Part shown: positions 36,249-47,271 of the stretch, one piece after another
How positions within the stretch are numbered: position 1 is the stretch's first letter
Layout: every line of letters begins with the position of its first letter
Source of the DNA: Heliopora coerulea
Lineage: Eukaryota; Cnidaria; Anthozoa; Scleralcyonacea; Helioporidae
Direction of reading: 5' to 3'
Assembly (NCBI GenBank): GCA_030142905.1
Contig: JASJOG010000003.1
Coordinates: forward strand, 4,681,501 to 4,745,500
Length of the DNA: 64,000 nucleotides
Made by a program: the position numbers and the translations under genes
The notes under the pieces: generated by a model
Databases searched by the model: none
The model's input: only the letters and a program-made list of their open reading frames with translations
Told to the model about the DNA's origin: nothing

Positions 36249-37649
36249 TCAAAATTGCCATACTAGCCGTCGGCAAAAGCCATCTCGCTTGTATTGATCC
36301 ATTGATCGTTGAGTTATCTCGGTAGGATAATTTGAAGGCAATTTGTCGACTCTGGTTTGAATAATTAGATGATCTGGTTTGTATTTCCTAACAAACTCTT
36401 CCAACTGAGTAAGATCGTCTTTGGTCTTTTCCAACCATGTAGATCCACAAATGACCTTCTTACGTGAGTCTTTCGATATTTTTTCTAGATTTATTTTCTT
36501 AGTACAGGAGTCACCCAAAATGATCACATTAGATTTGATGTAGAACTTACCCGCTACTTTATACTTTTTTTGTGTGGTCAGACTTTTTCCACCCAGTGAT
36601 TCCTTCTCTCTATGTTTATCGTCTAAATGCTGTTTCTTTTGTGGTTTTGAGGTAAAGACATTTTTCTGCTTGTCTCCATCTTCATTTAATTGAGAAGTAA
36701 AAGAGTTTGAAGAGGTGATACTAAGGGGTTCAATTGATGAATTTGGATATAAGTCTTTGGTCGGAAAATAACCTTGTTTTGAAGCGAAATTTGAGGCAAG
36801 TGTGTTGGACTTCTCTATTATTCCATAGTTACATTTCGAGCTTTGATCTTTGAGGGTTTGATTCGAGAACGAAAGAAAACCAGAATTACCTCTATTCGAC
36901 CTTGACACCAATTTTGAAGTCGTTTGATCTTGAATCATCTGAGAGGATGATTTGCCTGAATTTTTGTTTTGGCGCTTTTGGATGTATTCTTGTATCTGAA
37001 CTTCAAAATTGAAACTCGGCTCGTTTGCATTGATCTGCCTCTTAATCAACCTACATACTGATTCCTTTGATGTACATCTATCAAAAGGCTTTTGTTCTCG
37101 GGAAGTGGGCCTTTCATAGTTGTGGTGATACGTGACGGTCATGGGAATTGGATTAACCTGCTGATGTTCTCCGTTAGCTTTAGAGACTTGAAGAGATGAA
37201 AGTAAAATCTCATAGTTTTCTTCAGCTTCGTATAAATTACGTTTACACTCCGCCAAAGTCGATTTTAAAATCTCCACATAATCAATTAAATCAAAGTTTA
37301 CTTTCTTTAAGTAAGCAATATCATCATCGGTGCCGTTTTCCAGTTCAAGCTTCGCTGTGTTCATACGGTCGAATTGACTTTTCATGTCACCACATTCCTC
37401 TCGAAGCTGACTTGCTTCTTCTTGAATTATATTAATCCATTTAGTGTTGGATGATGCCTCTTTCCCAACTTTGGCTTCTGAAATCACCATATCCAGTTTG
37501 ATGCCTTCTACTTTTGTCAGAAGTTCTTCGCATCTGCAGGAGCTGCGTACTTCATCACTTTGGATCTCTTCCATATTTGGCGATTTCTCTTCCATAGACT
37601 GGTTCAATTCACCAGATTCTTCAAGTAGCAACTTCTTCAGCCGTTCCAC
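36249..37649 (-). CDS. LINE ORF1 protein: coiled coil plus degenerate SGNH esterase-like domain
   Basis: A 466-residue open frame from ATG at 37649. Residues about 1-165 are rich in Glu/Lys/Leu with heptad spacing (likely coiled coil), followed by a low-complexity Ser/Gln/Asn middle. The C-terminus has NVIILGDSCTKKI (SGNH block I with GDS) and PDHLIIQTRVDKLPSN, where the family usually has a G-x-N/ND block. The frame ends (WQF) before any block V, so the esterase is incomplete. It has no partner in the host gene set; the ORF2 of the same element follows on the same strand. Confidence 0.78.
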   Translation of the reverse strand: MERLKKLLLEESGELNQSMEEKSPNMEEIQSDEVRSSCRCEELLTKVEGIKLDMVISEAKVGKEASSNTKWINIIQEEASQLREECGDMKSQFDRMNTAKLELENGTDDDIAYLKKVNFDLIDYVEILKSTLAECKRNLYEAEENYEILLSSLQVSKANGEHQQVNPIPMTVTYHHNYERPTSREQKPFDRCTSKESVCRLIKRQINANEPSFNFEVQIQEYIQKRQNKNSGKSSSQMIQDQTTSKLVSRSNRGNSGFLSFSNQTLKDQSSKCNYGIIEKSNTLASNFASKQGYFPTKDLYPNSSIEPLSITSSNSFTSQLNEDGDKQKNVFTSKPQKKQHLDDKHREKESLGGKSLTTQKKYKVAGKFYIKSNVIILGDSCTKKINLEKISKDSRKKVICGSTWLEKTKDDLTQLEEFVRKYKPDHLIIQTRVDKLPSNYPTEITQRSMDQYKRDGFCRRLVWQF

Positions 37650-38895
37650 TTACACCCCTTTTAATCAAGACTTATTCAATCCACGATTTTTCTAACTCTG
37701 CTCTCATGTGTACAACGCGAAGCTCATTTAATCTAGTCCCACCCAAAGTCGCTATGTGTGGCATCCTGATAATTTCGTTGTTATTCAGCCAGCTATGTTT
37801 GGTATTCTCCTCCAAGATATTTAGTACAAATTCTCAGCAAGTCTTGAACCTAAATTCTCAGGTTTCAACAGGATGTGAACGTGTGAAGTTAAACTCATCG
37901 CGGCAAATTTCTCGGTAATAGGAGAGTTTTCGAATATCTTTGTAGACTAAGACTATTCTTACTATGGTCTGAGTACAATTAGTACTTTTTTTATTCAGAA
38001 TAACCAGAAAACTTAAGCATATTTCGGTAAAAGTCGAGGTCGGTAATAAGTATACAGGAACAGAATAATGGTGGAAAGTAAAGAATAATGTAAAGGAGTT
38101 TAATCGACAAGAAGTACGAAAATATTATGGCTTGAGACGTTCGTGTAGTTTTAAAGTGCCTAATTTTGGCCTTGCAAAGGAGAACTAGACGTATGAGTCT
38201 TTTGAGGGCGTTCACGGGTAAATGCAATCGACGGGAACACCATCAAACACTACTGGGGAGAACGTTTCGCTGCAGAAAAAAAAAATAGTAACTTTGGTAA
38301 AGCTTTAAAAATGTCAGTAATGGTAGGTAAATTGTGAGCAATATAGAGCGTATGAGCACCACATTCGATTGGTTTCATTGCTGTCTATACTTAAAAACAG
38401 TTTATCGCTACGCCTAGTGTGGTTTCAAGCTCGGAAATCAGAGGTTGCCAGATCGTGACACGGTCTTATGATCTCATTATTGAATTGGAAACTGAAGTTC
38501 GTTGCAGCTATGGAGGGGTTTGAACCCCCGAATCCACATTGGCTACACCACTTGGGTGTATTACAAAATTATTAAAATTTGCAGAAGGTGTAAAACGATT
38601 TTTGAATATTCATTGTTAAAAAGAAATGTAGATATACGCTTCCCTTTATCGAAAGTTAAGTCCTGTTCCACCTGCACATTGTTGCAAAGCATGACAATAT
38701 TTATCTAGGTCCATGAAAAACATCCGTTATTAGTACGAATGATAAGGCTACCCGGGTGGCAAAACTTGGTAACAAAGCGAAATCATCAAAAGTTTTCCCT
38801 TAATCACTTAGTTTTTGTCCTTATCACTGGAACAAACTACATGGTATGAGCAAAACGTTGACTGCTGGTTGGCTACTGCCACTTGTGGGTCATGA
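37650..38895. other. Flank between LINE and foldback element
   Basis: No gene was recognised. The word pair AAGTTCGTTG...GGTTTGAACCCCC at about 38493-38530 recurs at 56586-56625, followed in both places by TTGGCTAC, so it is a dispersed repeat fragment. Confidence 0.45.
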
Positions 38896-40426
38896 TGTAT
38901 CACCCACAAATGCAATAATAACCATAAATGTAATACTCAAAATAACTGTGATAACATTTAACCATAAATGTAATGACTGACTGACCATAATACAATTTTA
39001 ACCATAAATGTAACAACATTACCTCACCATAAATCTAATAACAGTCAATCGTAAATGTAATAACAACAGATTTTTGAACAAACTATTTCAAAATAAGACT
39101 TTTCTACATATAGACTTTCCGTTCCTATGTAGATATACATGGACAAAGTATCCAGTAATGACGTCATCAATCACGTGATCGTGGGAAAATCACTTATAAT
39201 TCAGTAATAAACGAATAGATCACAGTTTTATTCGGATTTACTGATCTCCAACCAAACATGTAAACGTTTTATATGGTGAAGCCTCCTTTATTGGCACAGT
39301 GACTACCTTTTACATTCAAATTGGTATGTGATTGTCTTTCATTACTATGACATAACAAGTCTATCATTATAAGTAGCAAAACTGAAAAAAAATATCTATG
39401 GCAAATTGCCTGTATTACCTTAAGTAATAGTCTGTCGCAAGTGAACGAACCCTAGCAACTATCATAATATATCTTATTTTGATGGTGAAGAGGACAGACA
39501 ATAAATCCATTAAAAAAAGCAAAAAAAAAACAAAAACCACTAACACTGTTTAACTAACACTGCTGAATAACTAAAAAAATAAAGGTAAAAAAGGGAAATT
39601 TTAGATTATTTAGTATAGATGCTCGTTAACTTCTCGAGTGCAGGCAATAAACTTCCTGAAAAAGTATTAAAACTAAATAGTAATAAATAGTTTAAATTTC
39701 CTGGTTTTTCTTTGTTTGGTTATTCAGTGTTGCTCAGTTTTTCGTGGATTTATTGTCTTTAACTCTACACCTCCAAAAAAAAATATATTGTGACTTTTGC
39801 TAGGGGGCGTTTACTCGTGACAGACGAGTACTTAAAATAGTACCGATACATAACGTACATACATTTTTATATTTTTGCTACCAGTAATGACAGACTTTTT
39901 ATGTCATATTATGAAACACAGTTATGTATCATTCTGAATGTAAAAGATAGTCACTGTGCTAATAAAGGAGACTTGACCTTATAAAACGTTTACATGTTCA
40001 GTTGGAGATCATTGTATCCGAATGTAATAGTGATCTATCCGCTTATTACAGAAATATAAGTGATTTTATTCGCGATCAGGTGATTGATGACGTAGTAACT
40101 AGATACTTGGTTTATGTATGTTTATATACGACAGGAAAGTCTATTTTGTATAGAAAGCTAAGGCTTTAACAAAATAAGTTTTATCGTAGTTGGTTCCAAA
40201 ACCTGTTGTTATTACATTTATAGTTGACTGTTATTATGCATTTATGGTGAGGTCATATTGTTGCATTTATGGTTAAAATTGTATTACATTTATGGTGGGT
40301 CGGTTATTATATTTATGGTTAAATGCTATTACAGTTATGGTGGGTATTACACTTATGACTGACTTTTATTAGGCATTTACGGTGGGTATTATATCTATGG
40401 TTGTTATTTCATTTATGGGTGATACA
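38896..40426. mobile_element. 1,531-bp foldback element with CATGA target-site duplication
   Basis: The two halves are an imperfect palindrome. The left end TGTATCACCCA pairs with the right end TGGGTGATACA, and pairing continues through both arms to an axis near 39640-39660. Examples of paired blocks are GCACAGTGACTACCTTTTAC with its complement near 39940, and AATAAATCCA near 39500 with its complement near 39755. The outer 150-200 bases of each arm hold many copies of ACCATAAATGTAAT. CATGA stands on both sides (38891-38895 and 40427-40431). No ORF is present, so it would be non-autonomous. Confidence 0.9.
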
Positions 40427-41130
40427 CATGAAACCATTTCCATATAATTGTGGGCCGCGATGTGCTTTCACGTCACTGGCTCAGGTAACTAAAAAATGGA
40501 GAAGACTTTGGCTTTGATGGCACTTCTCTGGTAGGGATGTATAAGGAAACCAATCGCGTCATGCTCTTGTTCAAACGATTACGTTTATGATGAGAAGCTC
40601 TTCTTAAGTTTGTATGAAAAATATGAATTACTCGCCAATTTGAAGTTCCACGCTTGATGATCCCAATCTATAGAGAGCTGGTGGATACACAACAGATTTA
40701 GACAAGGACCTAGGAAAATCCTATCCCGTTCGTCTGATATAACTGCTTTCGGATTCAAGCATTTACGTTACCAATCCATTGACAGTGATAAAGATGGTAT
40801 TCTATTAGAGTCTGCCAGAACATACCATCACTTAGAATGAACTATCGGTAGAAAATTTGGGATAACAGCTGAGAGCGATTTTAAAGTTCTACGAAGTTAT
40901 TGTACTGAATGACGAAACACAAGTCTTGTCATGCATGTACTGCCATGTACTGCCAATGGCAGGAATTTGGTTTTCCACTGACAGAAAAGCGGCAGGGAAA
41001 AGGCAAGATTGTCCCATTACGCTACTTGACGATAAAGTACCACACCAATGTCCAGTCAAGAACTTGAGTAAACTATAACATCTGAAAATCATCGACGAAA
41101 CGTCAAACAAGACTAAGATGCAGTACGCAG

Positions 41131-41237
41131 TATTAAATAATCCCCTCGCCCACCGCGCGACAAGCGGTGAGAGGGTATTAATTTTGACGCACGTGGCGTC
41201 CATTTACACGCTTTTATAAACTAGGGGAGAAAAAATT
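41131..41237 (-). repeat. Second copy of the short hairpin-ended repeat
   Basis: In reverse complement it aligns with 17208-17310 through the TTTTTCTCC start, the CGTGTA word, CACGTGCGTC, ATACCCTC and the GCGCGGTGGGCGAGGGGAT end. The hairpin is conserved although its loop differs, which points to a structured element. Confidence 0.6.
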
Positions 41238-41532
41238 TGCATCGCATATCAACGTTTATCTATATCTAACAAGTAAAAAGTTGCTTGAGTATGCTGTGAT
41301 AGAAACCTAAATGAAGTAATTTTAACCGGAAAAATGCCTGGTATTCTTTCCATTTCTTTTATAAAATAACCAACTTGATTTTTTTTTGGGTTTTTGTTTT
41401 TGAGTTTATCGTGTCGCCATCCACGTCTCTGTACTCCAATACAAAACGAAAATGACGTCAGTTGTGTCTCCGTATCCGAGAGAAAATGATGCTCGTCCAA
41501 CTACGGCGTACACAGGACGCTGGTTACTTTAT

Positions 41533-41608
41533 CATATATATATATATATATATATATATGATATATATATATAATATATATATTATATTATATATATTTG
41601 ATATATAT

Positions 41609-41672
<64 letters not shown>

Positions 41673-41684
41673 ATATGTGTGTGT
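41533..41684. repeat. 150-bp alternating AT/AC/GT microsatellite palindrome
   Basis: (AT)n is followed by (AC)n, then (AT)n, then (GT)n, giving an almost uninterrupted alternating purine-pyrimidine tract. ACACACACAC near 41610 is complementary to GTGTGTGTGT near 41660. Confidence 0.95.
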
Positions 41685-41699
41685 TTTTTTTGCAAATAC

Positions 41700-43245
41700 A
41701 TTAATATTGCAACCATATTGTCGGGATTCCGTCATGCATGAGCTTCAGGTTTAAATCTACTTCGTGATGGGATGAATTTTCCCATGTTTATGAAGTTACA
41801 TAGTTACAGAGAGCCTGAAGCGTGTGAGCAAGGCAGCAGACTTAAATTGGGAAGAGAGTCAATTTTCAACATTTTTAAGAGCACTGCATTGTAGTCGTGC
41901 ACAGTAATTGTATGCTTTCATAATCTCCGGTGACCACAATGCAATGCTTCAAAGAGAGTATGATCTAGAATTTGTTCACATGTAAATTTTCTTTTCGATA
42001 AACTCATTTTGACTGCCAAACGAAATTTCGGTCCCTGGATTGATTTACCTAAATTAACAAAAAGTTCTCTTTTACTTGAGTTGCAATACGTTCGAAAGGG
42101 TGAATAGACAGAATCGTCTTTCAGACGTTATAACGTCAAGAAACAGTTCAGTTACATATGTTCTGGCCGTTCTGAGCAGCTGAATATTACAATGCGTTTC
42201 TTGGTGTACATGTAAATCGTCTGTTCTCTGACAAACAATAAATCGTCTGGAGTTCGTTGCTAAACATTCGAATTATCGTACTGGCCTTTAGGTGTTGTGT
42301 TCTCAGTTGTTGAAATTATCTATTCCATAATTAGCAGTTGCTTATTAGTTTGCATTGTTTTGGAAAGAAGACAGTTGTCAAAAAGCTTAGTTCTGTCTTA
42401 GGTATTTGCCACTAGTCGCTTCTACACTAAAGCATGTACAGAGGCCGATATTTTACTCCCGTTCAAACATGCTTGTGAATTCAAGAATTGTCTTAATACG
42501 CATACACCGACGAACAATCGACATTCAAATCCTTCAGGATCGTATTAACTCACATTGTTTAGTGTGTTAAATTTTAATGATCTTCACTGAACTCTAAGAA
42601 TTATAATCTCACAAACTTTTATGCTCCCTTCAGTAAAGAATTTCACTTTTCGCATTAAAACTCTCAAAATGGACAAAATAAAAAGTAGACAATGAATTGC
42701 TGCTTTGCTTTCTACGTTTCCCTACGTGGTTTGTTCCGCCTCACGAACATACACAACACACTACCTTGCAGATAACCTAGTATATTAAATAATATGCAAC
42801 GATGTTTTCTGTTACAGGGTACTGCTGTAAATACCCAAGAGCCGCGCACAAGAATAGCTTTAGACCAGAAGTGCACTTACCTTGCAAACGTGAAATAACG
42901 CTGAAAGTTTAATTTGTATGAAACAGTTCTAGTTAGACATTCGTTCGGCTCCTCCACAGTGCCTTTAGTGAACTAAGAATTTTCATCGACAAGTTGTCAC
43001 TCAGGTGGCGACATAATTACATATATACAATGGCTTGAAGTGCGTCACAGCCTTGACGCAATGTAAGAATATGGGATCTTTGAATAATTGCCAAATGTAA
43101 TCCCTAAATTGACAGAAATTGGATGAATTATTCCTCGTAATCGGAGATAACATCTGTTCCACAACTGGAAATTATGTGGCAAGCTCGAAAATCAGAGTAG
43201 TCACGCTCTAACTGAGTGTTTCTGATGTAGTTCTCCAGAGAGTTA
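41700..43245. other. Intergenic, nothing recognised
   Basis: No exon, transposon end or repeat could be supported here by eye. Confidence 0.4.
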
Positions 43246-43365
43246 GGCCCAGTTCAAACGTTGAACTTTTCATCTGCCGGATCTAATGTTAATGAGCAAG
43301 ATCCTTTGTCCAAACTGATTTGCATTTGGTTCGGCACATGAAAAGTTCGACGTTTGAACTGCGCC
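43246..43365. mobile_element. 120-bp PIF/Harbinger-like MITE
   Basis: Terminal inverted repeats of about 35 bp: GGCCCAGTTCAAACGTTGAA on the left, and on the right the complement of GGCGCAGTTCAAACGTCGAA. The flanks are TTA on the left and TGA on the right, one base away from the 3-bp duplication Harbinger elements make. Its size, ends and flanks fit a small non-autonomous copy. Confidence 0.75.
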
Positions 43366-45429
43366 TGAGTATCCAGTGCATGGTTAACTGCTCCATCAGC
43401 ATGAGTTTCCTTTCCGAAATACATAAACCCTTTTGCCTAAAGCTTGGTAAATAATTTATATCAAGGCAATTTCCAAGAACACACTGGCTGAACTTGTAAT
43501 AGGCCATTTCTGAATTACTTTGTCGTTTTCTTTAGAACGAGAACTAGTCCAAAATTTTCAATGTGACAGTTAATTTTATTCACGTAGAAATAAACCCTCT
43601 TTTCAGTTACGAATTATACATGACTTTGACTTTAAGATACCGGGATGAGTTGAAATACAAACGTGGCCTAACCCAAGGGTCTGAGGTATGATGCAAAAAT
43701 TAGACTATAAGAAGAACTACTCAGATGGCCTATTTACGAATCACATGGACGGTGAAATAGTACTGTCGGCTCTCTTACAAAGAAATTCACTGCACGTTCG
43801 ATGAAAGAAACTCAGAGCCATATATCCGACAAAATGAAGGCACAGTTTTAGTTAGATATGGCTTATGGTTTAAGTTAAATATCTTTTCAATAACAGCTGG
43901 TTCTAGCGGCCTAATTTATTTTAATCTTCTTTATACATAATCCTGCTTATTGTGATGGACAGCTCTTATTATCTTGGACACAATCATGAAGAATACTTTT
44001 CCCTTGTGTATTTTGAAACTTCTAGGTATAATTTCTTAATTATAATAAAGTCGTTGGTTCGTTACTTTCGGTGCATTTTGCCTCGTTGTGGAGAAATCCG
44101 ATCCTTTGTCAGACAGAAATAAAATAGAATAAAAATACCAATGCAATGTTCTTAAGTATTATAGTCTTCTTCCAAGTAACATTATAATAACTTGTAATAT
44201 CAATACCCGCCGAAACAAATAAGAAACGTCCGATGGTTAATAACTTACGAAGCAAATATGATACTTGATTGAATGCTGTCGAACCTCTGAACAAAGTATC
44301 TTGTGACTAAATTGGAAGGTTTTACTAGCTTAATACAGAAACGTAAACGTGAATGCAAAAAGGTATATGCTTTAACAATTACAAAATAAGACCCGCCGTA
44401 AGCAAGCAGTAATTGGTCAATTGTTTGGATAAACCAATGAAAACACGTTTCTGACGTCATATTTCTCGTTTGTGCAGATGGCACGACGTGATTGGAGAAG
44501 TACCTGCCAAGGGAATTGGAATTTAGCATTTCTTTTTATTGAAAATTGATGATTACTAATCATCTCCTTCCTTGTTTATTGCAGAAGAGAAATGGAAAAA
44601 AATGGGGCTGTATGAGCATAGCCTGATACAAAATGCAAATAGAGTATGAGAGAACTCTTAAGCTGCTGTTCGAGTTCTGCTGAATTCTTTGTGAACGTAA
44701 TATTCCTATTGTTAAATTGCTATTATTAAAATACGGAAACGATGTATATCCATTTTAGTATGATAAGATTGGTTGTCTAGTTTGGGATATATACCGCATC
44801 GTTCACAATTTGTGGAAAACAAGACAGTGTATTTATCTTGGACACTTCAGTTTTTCCGCGTTCAAAAGGGACTGTAAACGCTGTCGAGGTAGAAAACAAT
44901 CAACATATGCTTGGCAAGAGTAGTTCACTGATGATTTATCCAAGAATTGCGACTCCTCTAGATAAAGAGGAGGGCCCGGTGGGTAAAGGTCACGAAGCTC
45001 ACGATCAGCGGCCAGTTGTAAGAGCACCTTGATAGTTTTTGGCATCTACTCAAATACTGCGTTGACTGCTTCCCAACGGCAAGACCACCTTGTCACACTC
45101 TGGGACTTGAGTGTTTGCTGTTAGGTAATATGACATGTTGTAAAATTTATGTAAATTATACTAAAGATGACATTGTAATCGGAACCTCCTATCCGGCGTA
45201 ATAGTAACAAATGCTCCATTCATTAGGGAAACAATGAACAATAGCAGGTTTGACAAGACATTGTCAAGAAACTAACAAATAGTTGTCTGTTGAACCTTGG
45301 CTGTCGAGGGTCAAAAGAGGAGCTCGTGTAACGTAGTTAATTTATTCACGATTTAATTATACACTTTTCAACAGTTATCTGGAGTGTCGAGTCAACGCAA
45401 TATTTGCACAAAACGATCTCCATTTTCTA
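43366..45429. other. Intergenic, no supported gene
   Basis: Contains a - strand ORF of 70 codons (44833-45045) with no recognised domain and no partner exon. Nothing else could be supported. Confidence 0.4.
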
Positions 45430-45965
45430 CAGTGCCATAAAAAATGGCGTGACCGCCGTGACGTCTCGGACTACCTTCTATCAAGTTCTACAGGACTTGA
45501 ATAGTCCCCAGTCCATTGCATAGAGGCTCATTTTCTGTCATTGTGTCTTGAATGGCCGAATTAAGCCAATGTCAATAACAATGAATGTAGATTACCAGTG
45601 ACGAACATTCTTTCATCCTCGTGGCAAGACCTCTATTGGTCTCGCGCACGTTTGTCGCACCGTCAAAGCATTCGGTAACAACATCCTCCAACTGAAGTTC
45701 CAACTTACGGAAAAGATCCTTTACAAGGTGGTAGAGAACTTCATCTTCAGTTGATAGAGTTGCGTAGAACAGCCTCTTTAGTTCTGTCTTTTAATATACA
45801 TATCTCAGGCAGACTGCTATTTGCTTCGTCCTTCTTGTATCAGATGTTTCATCGACAATGATCGCTCTATGTTTGCTTTCTCTTACCCTGCATGTCATTC
45901 TTTCAGGAATCATTTTGGCGACGATCTCAAGTATTTCATTTTGAATTTCGGCGAGGTCCATTGAG
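45430..45965 (-). pseudogene. hAT-type transposase fragment (DUF4371/ZMYM-like)
   Basis: The - strand reads, with stops and shifts, IQNEILEIVAKMIPERM, RAIIVDETSDTRRTKQIAVC, LRYVY, YHLVKDLFRKLELQLEDVV, ECFDGATNV and VIYIHCY-stop-HWLN. The order DET-SD, CFDGA-N and YIHCYAH-LN is the core of hAT-related transposases. The zinc finger and C-terminal dimerisation region were not seen. It is a dead relic. Confidence 0.75.
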
Positions 45966-47164
45966 TACGACTATTCAATTCAGTGTATTACCAACACAAA
46001 GAGAGGAGGGTCGTCTGAATAATATAAAATGTTATTTAACATATCTGAAGGCCGCAGGCAAATTCACCAACGGTACCAAACTGACTTAAAAATGATTTTT
46101 TCAAATAATTTTGTATTTTGTTAACGCATTTAAGGCATTTTCTACTTTCCAAGTGCGGTGTTACTCAGAGTCAAATGTGTTCCTTGCTTCCCGCTAGACA
46201 ATTATTGCGTCAAAGTGCCATGAATTATTAGACGTATTCGCTAGCAAATAAAAAATCTATGCTCAAAAACGCTTTCTCTGAAATTTCTAATCTGATGTCA
46301 AGTGACTTTTTGAAAACATGGACGAGGATTTTGGCTGGTAGCGACTCGTGGAGTAATTAACTTCGTTAATTAGTGCTAACACAACAGTTGCGAATATATT
46401 TGTCGTTTTGCCCTTGTTCTAAAAGATCGATCAGGACCTTTAAGAACTATTCTTCTGTACACACCTCGGTAATGGACATTGAAAAGTGCGAAACATTTGC
46501 CAAAAGTCAGGTAAGCACTCAGAGTTTAAAAGATATCTTCTTAGTACCAGCAGTGTGACATTAGTGATTTAATGGAAAATAGCCCCGACGTTTGCAGCTC
46601 TCGACAGGTGACTTTTTAACTACCCAAGCTAAAATTTTATATATTTTAATACTATAACAGAGCTTTCTTTTAATATAAAATTTATTGTAAAATTCAAAAT
46701 ACCAGGGCATCAATTGTCTGAACTTTCCTCATTTACATGGTTTTGTCATGGTGTTGAAATTAACAAACTTCCTGCTCACTGGAGCGTTGATAAAAATGCC
46801 CGTATTTCTGATTTTATTTAATTTTCTAGTTTACCAAATGTCCAAATATTGAAATGTTCAGTTTCATAAAGATGCGATGAACCATTACGCCTCAAGAGCG
46901 CGTTATATTTTGCTAATTTTCGGCCGATGAAACGTCGTCTCTGACTCGATGCAGTATTTCACGTTTAAGCTCGAAACGAAATTCCTTCGGAAAGTTTTAT
47001 CGTGATTTTGGATAACAGTTCACCAAAGGGATTATCCAGACAAAATATGAAGAAATCCGAAATTTCATGTTTGTCCACGAGTTCTCGATGTTTACATCAA
47101 ACAAGATGGCGGTCATACAAAGTGCAGTCAAAGTCGGTCTTTTGATTTTGGCCATATTTTTTGT
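45966..47164. other. Intergenic, nothing recognised
   Basis: A short ATG-started reading near 47104 (MAVIQSAVKVGLLILAIFF) is hydrophobic but ends after 25 codons. It may belong to the 5' part of the following LINE or be chance. Confidence 0.35.
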
Positions 47165-47271
47165 GAAGAAGCCTTGTTTCTAACTCTGTCTGTTATTCTA
47201 CTGACAATGGTAATAATATTTTATTCGAGGAAAACCTTATATATTCTGCAATATGGCAATATAAACAAGAA

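Larger units (their letters stand above)
34620..37649 (-). mobile_element. 3'-truncated non-LTR retrotransposon (ORF1 plus endonuclease, RT mostly lost)
   Basis: From right to left come ORF1 (37649-36249), an ORF2 endonuclease starting near 36200, a linker, and the first RT block (SKKAPGKDN near 34770). The element then dissolves near 34620. Losing the 3' end is unusual for a LINE, which normally loses its 5' end, so a deletion or rearrangement is likely. Similar sequence occurs at 15.99 kb. Confidence 0.8.

Noticed and set aside
38920..39060. CRISPR-like array of ACCATAAATGTAAT repeats
   Set aside because: The repeats are short, unevenly spaced and mirrored in the opposite arm of a foldback element in an animal genome.
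44833..45045. 70-codon - strand ORF
   Set aside because: Could be an exon, but no family, no partner exons and a frame open on both strands; left unannotated.
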